Shown here piece by piece: positions 54,771-63,228 of a DNA stretch of 64,000 bases. The position numbers and the translations under genes are program-made. This DNA is from Planococcus soli (GTDB lineage: Bacteria; Bacillota; Bacilli; Bacillales_A; Planococcaceae), in NCBI RefSeq assembly GCF_016881065.1, contig NZ_WXYN01000051.1, forward strand, positions 248,001 through 312,000. Direction: 5' to 3'. The notes under the pieces are model-generated. The model searched no databases and was not told the DNA's origin. It saw only the letters and a program-made list of their open reading frames with translations. The stretch's first letter is position 1; each line of letters begins with the position of its first letter.

Positions 54771-55706
54771 ATGGCGAAGTATATAGGCAAGCGTTTAATT
54801 TATATGGTGATCACTTTAGCGCTGATCGCTACTTTCACATTCTTCTTAATGAAAATTTTACCTGGATCCCCCGTCGCTTCCGCAGATAAATTATCTCCAG
54901 AACAAAGGGCAGTCGTAGAAGCTAGATATGGATTGAACGAACCTCTTCCGGTTCAGTATTTCAATTACATGTTCGGCTTAGTGCAAGGTGACTTAGGAAT
55001 TTCCATCAATCAGTTTAAAGGAGCGGAAGTTACAGATGTCATTTTAAGCCGAATGGGTCCTTCTGCACAAATCGGTTTCCAAGGGATGGTCCTAGGAACA
55101 GTTTTGGGAATTCTACTGGGAATGATTGCTGCTTTAAGGCAGAACACCTGGGTTGATTACACCAGCACATTTGTAGCGATTGTCGGAATATCGATTCCTT
55201 CCTTCGTGTTTGCATCATTGCTTCAATATTGGTTTGGATTAAAATGGGAATTATTCCCTGTAGCTTTGTGGAAAGACGGCTTCATGTCCAGCGTTCTTCC
55301 ATCCATCGCATTGGCAATGTTCCCGCTTGCAACAGCAGCACGTTTTATCCGCACTGAGATGATTGAAGTTCTTGGCTCGGATTACATTACATTAGCAAAA
55401 GCTAAAGGCGCGAGCGGCTCTGAAATTGCATTTAAACACGCATTCCGCAACGCATTGATTCCATTAGTGACGGTTCTAGGGCCAATGGCTGTTTCCATCC
55501 TTACCGGATCGTTGGTTGTAGAACAGATTTTTGCAATTCCAGGCATCGGGGAACAATTCGTTAAATCGATCATGGTCAACGATTTCTCTATCATCATGGG
55601 AACTACGATTTTCTTCTCAGTATTCCTTATTGTAATTATCCTGCTGGTAGATATATTGTATGGTGTCATTGATCCTCGTATCCGTCTTTCAGGAGGTAAA
55701 AGTTAA
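54771..55706 (+). CDS. oppB: Oligopeptide permease OppB
   Basis: A 311-residue permease with six TM segments: IGKRLIYMVITLALIATFTFFLMK at the N-terminus, GDLGISINQF, and the EAA loop LAKAKGASGSEIAFKHAFRNALIPL. The start ATG 54771 has the ribosome binding site TGGAGGTGC. It ends one base into oppC, so the two are coupled. Confidence 0.95.
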   Translation: MAKYIGKRLIYMVITLALIATFTFFLMKILPGSPVASADKLSPEQRAVVEARYGLNEPLPVQYFNYMFGLVQGDLGISINQFKGAEVTDVILSRMGPSAQIGFQGMVLGTVLGILLGMIAALRQNTWVDYTSTFVAIVGISIPSFVFASLLQYWFGLKWELFPVALWKDGFMSSVLPSIALAMFPLATAARFIRTEMIEVLGSDYITLAKAKGASGSEIAFKHAFRNALIPLVTVLGPMAVSILTGSLVVEQIFAIPGIGEQFVKSIMVNDFSIIMGTTIFFSVFLIVIILLVDILYGVIDPRIRLSGGKS

Positions 55707-56734
55707 TGACTCAAAAAATTGATAAAATTCCGGAACTGCCGAAAGGTTCGTTTGAGCGAATTACATTGGATTCCCATCAAGCGGAACGCATCACGAAGCC
55801 AAGTGTCAGCTTCTGGCAGGACGCCTGGTACCGTATCCGTAAAAACAAAGGTGCCTTGTTCAGTTTGATTTTATTCGGCCTAGTTGTCATCATGGCTTTT
55901 GTAGGGCCAGCTATTAGCCCTTATGAGCCGAATGCACAGACAATCACGCATGCAAACTTGCCGCCGAAAATTCCGGTAGTTGAAAATCTTGGGATTCTTG
56001 ATGGCGTCGGCACATTAGGCGGCCAGGAAGTTGACTTGTATGAAATGAAAAATGTTGAAGTCAACTACTGGTTCGGAACTGACGGCCTTGGCCGTGATAT
56101 GTTCTCACGTGTCTGGAAAGGTACTCAAGTATCCTTATTCATTGCCTTTGTTGCAGCTGCAATCGACATGCTGATCGGCGTAATCTATGGAGGAATTTCC
56201 GGTTATTTTGGCGGCCGCGTTGATGACTTTATGCAGCGGATCGTTGAGATTTTGACTGGTATTCCTAACTTGGTTGTCGTTATCCTGTTTATCCTAATAA
56301 TGGATCCTGGAATACTGGCCATTATTATCGCCTTGACCATAACCGGCTGGACCGGCATGTCCCGGGTCGTCCGTGGACAGGTGCTTAAATATAAGAGCCA
56401 GGAATTCGTATTGGCTGCCCGTACATTGGGAGCGAGCGACTCACGCATTATCTGGAAACATTTAATGCCGAACGTTTTAGGTGTAATTATCATCAACACG
56501 ATGTTTACTATTCCAAGTGCTATTTTCTTTGAAGCTTTCTTAAGCTTTATCGGACTGGGGCTACAGGCGCCGGATGCTTCACTCGGTACATTGATTAACG
56601 ATGGTTATGCGTTAATTCAATTCTCACCGCATATTTTAGCATTCCCGGCTGTCTTGTTAAGTTTAATCATGATTGCGTTCAACTTGATCGGTGATGGACT
56701 TCGCGATGCCCTTGATCCGAAGATGAAAGATTAA
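55706..56734 (+). CDS. oppC: Oligopeptide permease OppC
   Basis: A 342-residue permease. It begins with an OppC-type cytoplasmic tail (VSFWQDAWYRIRKNKGALFSLILF), carries WFGTDGLGRDMFSRVWKGTQVSL, and the EAA loop LAARTLGASDSRIIWKHLMPNVLG. Six TM helices. ATG 55706 overlaps the oppB stop (TAATG). Confidence 0.95.
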   Translation: MTQKIDKIPELPKGSFERITLDSHQAERITKPSVSFWQDAWYRIRKNKGALFSLILFGLVVIMAFVGPAISPYEPNAQTITHANLPPKIPVVENLGILDGVGTLGGQEVDLYEMKNVEVNYWFGTDGLGRDMFSRVWKGTQVSLFIAFVAAAIDMLIGVIYGGISGYFGGRVDDFMQRIVEILTGIPNLVVVILFILIMDPGILAIIIALTITGWTGMSRVVRGQVLKYKSQEFVLAARTLGASDSRIIWKHLMPNVLGVIIINTMFTIPSAIFFEAFLSFIGLGLQAPDASLGTLINDGYALIQFSPHILAFPAVLLSLIMIAFNLIGDGLRDALDPKMKD

Positions 56735-56749
56735 GGAGGAAAGTTGATA

Positions 56750-57805
56750 ATGGAGAAAATTCTACAAGTAAAGGACCTTGAGCTTTCCTTTAACACCCAA
56801 GGTGGGGAAGTTAAAGCGATACGCGGGGTTAACTTTGATCTATATAAAGGTGAAACTTTAGCAATCGTTGGAGAGTCGGGTTCAGGAAAATCTGTAACGA
56901 CAAAATCCATCATGCGTTTGCTGCCGGAAAACTCAGCTGAATTCAAAAGCGGTGAAATTTTATTCGGTGGACGTGATTTGACGAAGTTGAGCGACAAGGA
57001 AATGCAGAAAATCCGCGGAAAAGAAATTTCGATGATTTTCCAGGATCCGATGACGTCTTTGAACCCGACAATGCCGATTGGCCGCCAATTGACGGAGCCA
57101 TTACTGAAACACCAAAAAATCAGCACAAGTGAAGCCAAAAAAGTAGCAATCGACTTGTTGCGCCTTGTAGGCATGCCAAAACCGGAATTGCGGATGAAGC
57201 AGTATCCTCACCAATTTTCAGGCGGACAGCGCCAGCGGATAGTCATTGCTATATCACTAGCTTGCAACCCGAAGATTTTAATCGCAGACGAGCCTACAAC
57301 GGCACTTGATGTAACCATCCAGGCGCAAATTTTGGAATTGATGAAAGATTTGCAGAAGAAAATTGATACATCGATTATTTTCATTACCCATGATCTTGGT
57401 GTTGTTGCAAACGTAGCAGATCGCGTAGCGGTCATGTATGGCGGGAAAATTGTTGAAATCGGCACAGTCGATGAAATTTTCTATAATCCGCAGCATCCTT
57501 ATACATGGGGGTTATTAAGCTCAATGCCATCGCTGGATACAGAAGATGCAAAATTGTATGCAATCCCAGGAACGCCTCCTGATTTGCTGGATCCTCCGAA
57601 AGGAGATGCCTTTGCACTTCGAAGCGAATATGCACTTAAAATTGATATGGAGCAAAACCCTCCATTCTTTAAAATCAGTGATACTCACTCTGCAGCAACA
57701 TGGTTATTGCACCCAGATGCGCCGCAAGTAGAACCGCCATTGACGGTTATTGAACGAATGAAGAAATTCCCAGGCAGCAGATATTATGAAGGGGGCGTGG
57801 TATAA
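56750..57805 (+). CDS. oppD: Oligopeptide transporter ATPase OppD
   Basis: 351 residues. Walker A is GESGSGKSVTTKS, the signature is FSGGQRQRIVIAISLA and Walker B is ILIADEPTTALD. The C-terminal extension ends ATWLLHPDAPQVEPP, without the Cys-rich motif seen in many OppD proteins. ATG 56750 is ten bases after AAGGAGG; TTG 56744 is possible. It overlaps oppF by one base. Confidence 0.95.
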   Translation: MEKILQVKDLELSFNTQGGEVKAIRGVNFDLYKGETLAIVGESGSGKSVTTKSIMRLLPENSAEFKSGEILFGGRDLTKLSDKEMQKIRGKEISMIFQDPMTSLNPTMPIGRQLTEPLLKHQKISTSEAKKVAIDLLRLVGMPKPELRMKQYPHQFSGGQRQRIVIAISLACNPKILIADEPTTALDVTIQAQILELMKDLQKKIDTSIIFITHDLGVVANVADRVAVMYGGKIVEIGTVDEIFYNPQHPYTWGLLSSMPSLDTEDAKLYAIPGTPPDLLDPPKGDAFALRSEYALKIDMEQNPPFFKISDTHSAATWLLHPDAPQVEPPLTVIERMKKFPGSRYYEGGVV

Positions 57806-58743
57806 TGGCTGAAAAGTTACTCGAAATTAAAAACTTGAAACAGTATTTCAATATCGGTAAAGCGAATGAAGTCCGCGCGGTAGATGATATCAGCTTTGAT
57901 ATTTATAAAGGTGAAACTTTAGGATTGGTTGGCGAGTCAGGCTGTGGGAAATCCACAACCGGCCGCTCAATCATTCGTTTATATGATGCTACGGATGGCG
58001 ATGTTTTCTATGAAGGCGAGAATGTCCATGGCAAGAAATCAAAGCAGGAACTGAAAAAATTCAACCGCAAAATGCAGATGATTTTCCAGGATCCATATGC
58101 TTCATTAAACCAACGGATGAAAGTTATGGATATCATTGCAGAAGGCATCGATATCCACGGCTTGGCAAAAAATCCTGCTGAACGCAAAAAAATGGTCTAT
58201 GATTTACTGGAGACTGTTGGGTTGAACAAAGAGCACGCTAACCGCTATCCTCACGAGTTTTCAGGCGGACAGCGCCAGCGTCTTGGAATTGCCCGTGCTT
58301 TGGCTGTAGATCCTGATTTCATCATTGCCGATGAGCCGATCTCTGCATTGGATGTTTCCATCCAGGCACAGGTTGTCAACTTATTGAAGGAACTTCAGGA
58401 AGAAAAAGGTTTGACTTTCCTTTTCATCGCCCATGATTTATCGATGGTTAAATATATTTCTGATCGCATTGGCGTAATGTATTTCGGTAAGTTAGTAGAA
58501 TTGGCACCAGCAGAAGAGCTATACAATAACCCGTTGCATCCTTATACGCAATCATTATTGTCAGCTATTCCTTTACCGGATCCGAACTACGAACGCAACC
58601 GGGTGCGTAAATCTTATGATCCTGCAGTTCATAACTATACACAAGCTGATGATGTACGGATGAGAGAAATCAGCCCTGGCCATTTTGTTCAATGTTCAGA
58701 GCGTGAACTCGAATTGATTAAAGCAGCTTCAGTAACCAATTAA
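57805..58743 (+). CDS. oppF: Oligopeptide transporter ATPase OppF
   Basis: 312 residues. Walker A is GESGCGKSTTGRS, the signature is FSGGQRQRLGIARA and Walker B is FIIADEPISALD. The C-terminal substrate-transporter extension includes HPYTQSLLSAIPLPDPNYERNR and ends with SPGHFVQCSE. It completes the oppABCDF operon, which B. subtilis has at the same place after trpS. Overlaps oppD by one base (TAATG). Confidence 0.96.
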   Translation: MAEKLLEIKNLKQYFNIGKANEVRAVDDISFDIYKGETLGLVGESGCGKSTTGRSIIRLYDATDGDVFYEGENVHGKKSKQELKKFNRKMQMIFQDPYASLNQRMKVMDIIAEGIDIHGLAKNPAERKKMVYDLLETVGLNKEHANRYPHEFSGGQRQRLGIARALAVDPDFIIADEPISALDVSIQAQVVNLLKELQEEKGLTFLFIAHDLSMVKYISDRIGVMYFGKLVELAPAEELYNNPLHPYTQSLLSAIPLPDPNYERNRVRKSYDPAVHNYTQADDVRMREISPGHFVQCSERELELIKAASVTN

Positions 58744-58748
58744 TAGCA

Positions 58749-58780
58749 GAACGATGTCCTAAGGGGCATCGTTTTTTTGT
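58749..58780 (+). terminator. Terminator of oppABCDF
   Basis: AACGATG-TCCTAAGGGG-CATCGTT with T7. Confidence 0.88.
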
Positions 58781-58870
58781 GCCAGCAGTTTTCCTGCGGC
58801 GCTCAAAATTCGAACTTGGGAGACAGAATAGGCTTTTGAAAAAACTGGATCTAACTACAATAATTTTATT

Positions 58871-58898
58871 TCAATTTGTCAGAAAAATGATAGAATGG
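58871..58898 (+). promoter_or_regulatory. Promoter with CodY-like site before the putative glycoside hydrolase gene
   Basis: TTTCAA, 16 bases, TAGAAT. The spacer contains ATTTGTCAGAAAAAT (58876-58890), 12 of 15 matches to the CodY motif. The gap 58781-59046 shows no gene. Confidence 0.4.
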
Positions 58899-59046
58899 AA
58901 GAACAATGGATATGAAAACTTTAATCAAATGGTGTTATTGGACCCTGGTTGATGGTTAGTAAATCCACTCAGTCTTTTGAAATGATTATTCGGATTTAAC
59001 ACGGACATTTCTTGGGTCGCAAAAGAGGAATAAAGGGGTGCAGAAA

Positions 59047-60255
59047 ATGGCGAAATCGTGGAAATGGCTGGCAATTTATGCAGCAAGCATCAGTTTAGCA
59101 AGTGCGGGCAACGTTTATGCCGCTGAAGAAGACAAGGCGCCGGATTTTACACCGCGGTCTTACCACGTAGCCGAACTTGATTCGCAAGTATTGGCAGCTT
59201 CAAGTTTATATGCGTTTGATTCGGGCTTGGACTTTGCTTATCCGGATGCTGTCCGCGGAATTTTTGTAACCGCCAACTCAGCTGGGGGAGAACGGTTTGA
59301 TTCGTTGATCGATCTGGTGGATGAGTCGGACTTGAATGCTATGGTTATTGACATAAAAGAAGATTTTGGCCACTTGACATACATACCTGAGGAAGGCTCG
59401 GTTTTGGCAGAGCTTGATATGGGACAAGGGTTGATAAAAGATCCGAGAGCTATGCTGGAGCGGTTAGAAGAAAAAGAAATCTACCCAATTGCCCGTGTAG
59501 TTGTTTTTAAAGATACAGTTTTGGCGGAAGAAAGGCCCGAACTGACGTTCATGGATGGAGACCAGGTTTGGAAAAACAATCGCGGCGAATCATTTGTAAA
59601 TCCTTTCATGAAAGAAGTATGGGAATACAATGTGCAAGTTGCTATCGAAGCTGCCAAACTCGGATTTAAAGAAATCCAATTTGATTATGTCCGTTTTCCG
59701 GAAGGATTTGAAAACCGTGCGGATAGTCTGAGCTACTCGCTTGGGGATTATGAAGAGGCGGATATCGACCCGACACAAAAAAGAGTACAAGCAGTTACTG
59801 ATTTTGTCGCATATGCAAGAAAGCAGTTAGCACCCTACGGAGTAGAAGTATCGGTCGATATTTTTGGTTATGCTGCAACTTTGCCGGAAGCTCCAGGCAT
59901 CGGCCAGAATTTTTCAAAGATCTCTGAAAATGTGGATGTTATCTCTTCTATGATTTACCCAAGCCATTGGACTTCTTATTTCGGGATCGCAAAACCGGAT
60001 CTGGAACCATACCAACTGGTGGCTGAGTATGCCAAAGTGGAAAATCGGGTATTAGGCGCATTGGATAATCCGCCCGTCTCACGGCCATGGCTGCAGGATT
60101 TTACAGCAAGCTACCTGGGGGCTGGCAACTATATGAATTATGGCAAGCCAGAAGTGGAAGCCCAAATAAAAGCCCTGCACGATAACGGAATTGATGAATA
60201 CCTTCTATGGAATGCCGGAAATTCCTATTCACCGGGTGTGGACTATACTCCTTGA
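59047..60255 (+). CDS. Secreted putative glycoside hydrolase (DUF4015-like)
   Basis: A 402-residue exported protein. The signal peptide (KSWKWLAIYAASISLASAGNVYA) ends near residue 26. A TIM-barrel-like region follows, with VRGIFVTANSAGGERFDSLIDLV, AMVIDIKEDFG, YPIARVVVFKD, IQFDYVRFPEG and SVDIFGYAA. These are typical of the DUF4015 putative glycoside hydrolases. Asp and Glu residues at the expected strand ends (QFDYVRFPE) suggest an active carbohydrase. ATG 59047 is nine bases after AAAGGGG; a GTG at 59038 overlaps that site. Substrate unknown; a wall or exopolysaccharide is plausible. Confidence 0.8.
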   Translation: MAKSWKWLAIYAASISLASAGNVYAAEEDKAPDFTPRSYHVAELDSQVLAASSLYAFDSGLDFAYPDAVRGIFVTANSAGGERFDSLIDLVDESDLNAMVIDIKEDFGHLTYIPEEGSVLAELDMGQGLIKDPRAMLERLEEKEIYPIARVVVFKDTVLAEERPELTFMDGDQVWKNNRGESFVNPFMKEVWEYNVQVAIEAAKLGFKEIQFDYVRFPEGFENRADSLSYSLGDYEEADIDPTQKRVQAVTDFVAYARKQLAPYGVEVSVDIFGYAATLPEAPGIGQNFSKISENVDVISSMIYPSHWTSYFGIAKPDLEPYQLVAEYAKVENRVLGALDNPPVSRPWLQDFTASYLGAGNYMNYGKPEVEAQIKALHDNGIDEYLLWNAGNSYSPGVDYTP

Positions 60256-60309
60256 TTGCTGGCAAGAGGGCTCGGCGTTCTTCAGCCGGGCTCTCAGCGT
60301 GGAGCAATC
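60254..60309 (+). other. Extended hairpin at the 3' end of the glycoside hydrolase gene
   Basis: Outer stem GATTGCT/AGCAATC (60254-60260, 60303-60309) encloses GAGGGCTCGGC/GCCGGGCTCTC (60266-60276, 60285-60295, two wobble pairs). No U tract follows, so it is not a standard terminator. Confidence 0.55.
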
Positions 60310-60707
60310 CAGAAGCGCCTTTTAATGAGTGACTTTTTTCTGCTTTTATATATAAACGGAATTAGTCATCATATAATCAAGCCATAAATGAAACTATTTT
60401 CTTTTTGAAACGTAATATATACATGTAATAGCATTTTCAAAAAGCTTCCGTAACTGAGAATAAATAAATTTGGTTTGGAAGTTTACGACAAAAGAAAAAG
60501 GGGTAAAATTATATTATATAGTTGTGTAAGTATAATGAATATATAGCTATTATGTGACAAAAAGATTGATTTCTAATTTTTTTATTAAGATATACTATTA
60601 AATTCATTCCATACATTGTATAATGAATGTAGAGCCTCTAAACTATAATGATTCTAATTTGAAGCAAAATAATGAGTTTTTAAGAATCCGAAAGGAAGTG
60701 CTCCACT
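60310..60707 (+). other. Long AT-rich region upstream of spx
   Basis: About 400 bases without a credible gene. Several TATAAT hexamers occur (for example near 60531 and 60620), fitting the multiple promoters known for spx in B. subtilis, but I could not assign -35 elements with confidence. Confidence 0.5.
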
Positions 60708-60710
60708 ATG

Positions 60711-61106
60711 ATGGTTACACTATTTACTTCACCGAGCTGCACATCTTGCAGAAAAGCTAAAGCTTGGCTTGAGGAACACGAGATTCCATACACAGAACGC
60801 AATATTTTTTCTGAGCCATTAACAATTAGTGAAATCAAAGAAATATTACGTATGACTGAAGACGGCACAGATGAAATCATCTCAACCCGTTCTAAAATAT
60901 TCCAAAAATTGAATGTGGATGTTGAGAGTTTACCGCTTCAACGTCTGTATGAGTTAATCCAAGAACATCCAGGGCTGTTGCGCCGTCCGATTATCATGGA
61001 CGAAAAACGCCTGCAGGTCGGCTACAACGAAGATGAAATCCGTCGATTCCTTCCACGTAAGGTTAGAGCTTATCAATTGCTTGAAGCTCAGCGAATGGTA
61101 AACTAA
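60711..61106 (+). CDS. spx: Transcriptional regulator Spx
   Basis: A 131-residue ArsC-fold regulator, the same length as B. subtilis Spx. The redox switch CTSC is at residues 10-13. The RNA polymerase alpha-binding region and the C-terminus [21 protein letters not shown] are preserved. Under disulfide stress it directs RNA polymerase to thiol-stress genes and is degraded by ClpXP. ATG 60711 gives [10 protein letters not shown]; an ATG directly before it at 60708 is equally placed after AAAGGAAGTG. Confidence 0.98.
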   Translation: MVTLFTSPSCTSCRKAKAWLEEHEIPYTERNIFSEPLTISEIKEILRMTEDGTDEIISTRSKIFQKLNVDVESLPLQRLYELIQEHPGLLRRPIIMDEKRLQVGYNEDEIRRFLPRKVRAYQLLEAQRMVN

Positions 61107-61119
61107 CTAAAAGCACATT

Positions 61120-61170
61120 AGCTGTCCGGTCTTTATGGTATTTCATAAAAGATCTTGGGCAGCTTTTCTT
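61120..61170 (+). terminator. Terminator of spx
   Basis: AGCTGTCC ... TTTATG-GTATTT-CATAAA ... GGGCAGCTTTT, with an internal loop, followed by T-rich sequence. Confidence 0.7.
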
Positions 61171-61349
61171 TATTTTAATTAGTTGCATAAATCTGTTAAG
61201 TGCATTAAACTCTATGTACTTGTAACTTGTCTTTGGTGATAGGCAGAAACTTTTTCTTTACTCATGAAAAAAGTTATACTTGTTAAAAGAAATACAGCAC
61301 GGCTCTGAGGAGTGTTCTCTTAGTCCAAACCGTAAAGGAGAGGTGTAAA

Positions 61350-62006
61350 ATGGAAATCGAACGTATCAACGACAACACAGTTAAATTTTACATTTCCTAT
61401 CTCGACGTTGAAGAGCGAGGGTTTAGCCGTGACGAAATCTGGTTTAACAGAGATAAGAGCGAAGAGCTTTTTTGGGAAATGATGGATGAAGTTAATGAAG
61501 AAGCCGATTTCGTAATGGAAGGTCCGCTTTGGATCCAAGTCCAGGCTATGGACAAAGGTCTTGAAGTTACAGTAACGCGTGCTCAATTAACTAAAGATGG
61601 GCAGAAGCTTGATTTGCCTGATGATATAGAAGAACGCCGCAAAATGTTTGCAAGTGAAGATGCGGTCACTCCGGAGTTTGATGAATTTGAACCGGTTTTT
61701 GATGAACCTGATATTAAGAAACTTGAATATACATTTGTTTTTTCCGAAGTGGAAGAGCTGCTTCCAATTGCGCGCCGGTTAATGTATGTGCCGATTGAAT
61801 CTGCAGTTTATCATTTCGAGAACAAATATTACCTATATACAAGCTTTGATGAACTCCTCCACTCGGAAGAAGACATCAAAAACAATGTCAGCATCTTTAC
61901 TGAGTATTTACGTATTTCGCCGGTAACGGTGCACCGTCTTGAAGAATACGGAAAACCAATTTTCAAAGAAGATGCGCTCTCAAATGTACTTCATTATTTT
62001 GGCTAA
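61350..62006 (+). CDS. mecA: Adaptor protein MecA
   Basis: A 218-residue ClpC adaptor. The N-terminal substrate-binding domain (MEIERINDNTVKFYISYLDVEERGFSRDEIWFNR) recognises ComK and related clients. An acidic linker lies near 100-130. The C-terminal ClpC-binding domain runs from LEYTFVFSEVEELLPIARRL. Its presence with comFA, comFC and coiA fits control of competence. ATG 61350 lies after AAAGGAGAGGTG. Its position after spx matches B. subtilis. Confidence 0.97.
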   Translation: MEIERINDNTVKFYISYLDVEERGFSRDEIWFNRDKSEELFWEMMDEVNEEADFVMEGPLWIQVQAMDKGLEVTVTRAQLTKDGQKLDLPDDIEERRKMFASEDAVTPEFDEFEPVFDEPDIKKLEYTFVFSEVEELLPIARRLMYVPIESAVYHFENKYYLYTSFDELLHSEEDIKNNVSIFTEYLRISPVTVHRLEEYGKPIFKEDALSNVLHYFG

Positions 62007-62032
62007 GATCTCCTTTCAGGAGGTCTTTTTTT
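62005..62032 (+). terminator. Terminator of mecA
   Basis: AAGATCTCC-TTTCA-GGAGGTCTT with a T8 run, overlapping the mecA stop. Confidence 0.88.
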
Positions 62033-62076
62033 TATTGCCAAAATGCTCCTAGTTCCATAAACTAGAAGAAAGGAGA

Positions 62077-63183
62077 GTGATCTATATATTAGTAGCCAAA
62101 ACCAAACAACAGGAATTGTTTTATTTAACCGGCAAGCATTCCCGCACAGAACTCAGGGAGATGCGCCAGCGAAAACAATTTTTTTGCCCTTCCTGCAAGG
62201 CGCCATTGCATTTGAAAATCGGAGAAATCAACATCCCTCATTTTGCCCACCAGACTCGTACAGATTGCGACACTTTCAGCGAACCAGAATCTTCTCTTCA
62301 TCTCCAAGGAAAACTTCTTCTTTACCAATTCTTCTCTCAGTTAAACCTCAAAGCCGAATTAGAAAGCTATGTTCCCCAAATCCGTCAGCGTGCGGATCTT
62401 TTGGTCAACCGCCAACTTGCAATTGAATTTCAATGCAGTACAATTCCGGTCCAACAACTCAAACAGCGATCCGAAGGTTATTTAAAGATGAATTTGGAGC
62501 CTATTTGGATCAAAGGCTTAAAAGAATCCTGCCGCGAAGGAATAAGTTTACTCAGACTGAAAACGCATGAATTTGAAATGAGGCAAAACGTCGCCGGAAC
62601 TTTTTTCATCCTGTTGTTCTACCCACCGGACAATCGATTTTACTATCATTCAAACTTGTTTTATGTGAGCTCGAATCGTTGGGTAGGAAAAACCAAGTCA
62701 ATCGAGGCAAGCAAGCAAGTTTTTCCTTTCGCAATCCCAAAGTTTCTGACCAAAGAGGAATTTAATAAAGTTCTGGGAATTTTTCGGAATGTGCGCCAGC
62801 AATACATCCGAAGCCAGCTGTATAACGAAAATCGAATAAAAAGTTTGTACTGCCGATTATGTTATGAGTTGCAGCTGGATATGACTAATTTGCCGGCTCA
62901 TTTCGGAATTCCATTGCTCGGTGCCGAATGTCTGAAGCAGCCGGCGGTGTTGTGGCAGTTGCAGGCAGCGGCGGCATGGGAAAAGGGGATTTCGGTGGAT
63001 TCGCTAATCGCTTCTGGAAAACTAGTGCTATCAGATCCTTCAAGGGCTCCTGAAGCAACGGAAATAATGTCTAGCTACCTGGATTTATATTTGCTGTTAA
63101 AAGAGGGTTTTTCAAAAGATTCCAGCCTTTTGGAAATCACCTATGATAACTATTGCAAAAACTTGCGAAAATTGAGAAAATAA
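62077..63183 (+). CDS. coiA: Competence protein CoiA
   Basis: A CoiA family protein of about 365 residues, required for natural transformation and thought to act on incoming DNA with RecA. The N-terminal zinc motif is FFCPSCKAPLHLK with PHFAH following. The nuclease-like core is RADLLVNRQLAIEFQCSTIPVQQL, with Asp, Glu and Gln spaced as in restriction-endonuclease-like folds. The start is unclear: GTG 62077 is the only canonical start but lies one base after the ribosome binding site AAAGGAGA. ATC 62080 or ATA 62086 would be better spaced. Confidence 0.92.
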   Translation: MIYILVAKTKQQELFYLTGKHSRTELREMRQRKQFFCPSCKAPLHLKIGEINIPHFAHQTRTDCDTFSEPESSLHLQGKLLLYQFFSQLNLKAELESYVPQIRQRADLLVNRQLAIEFQCSTIPVQQLKQRSEGYLKMNLEPIWIKGLKESCREGISLLRLKTHEFEMRQNVAGTFFILLFYPPDNRFYYHSNLFYVSSNRWVGKTKSIEASKQVFPFAIPKFLTKEEFNKVLGIFRNVRQQYIRSQLYNENRIKSLYCRLCYELQLDMTNLPAHFGIPLLGAECLKQPAVLWQLQAAAAWEKGISVDSLIASGKLVLSDPSRAPEATEIMSSYLDLYLLLKEGFSKDSSLLEITYDNYCKNLRKLRK

Positions 63184-63228
63184 GGTGTAGTTCGTTTCCC
63201 GAAAGAATGGGACAGAGGAGGAAATTTA

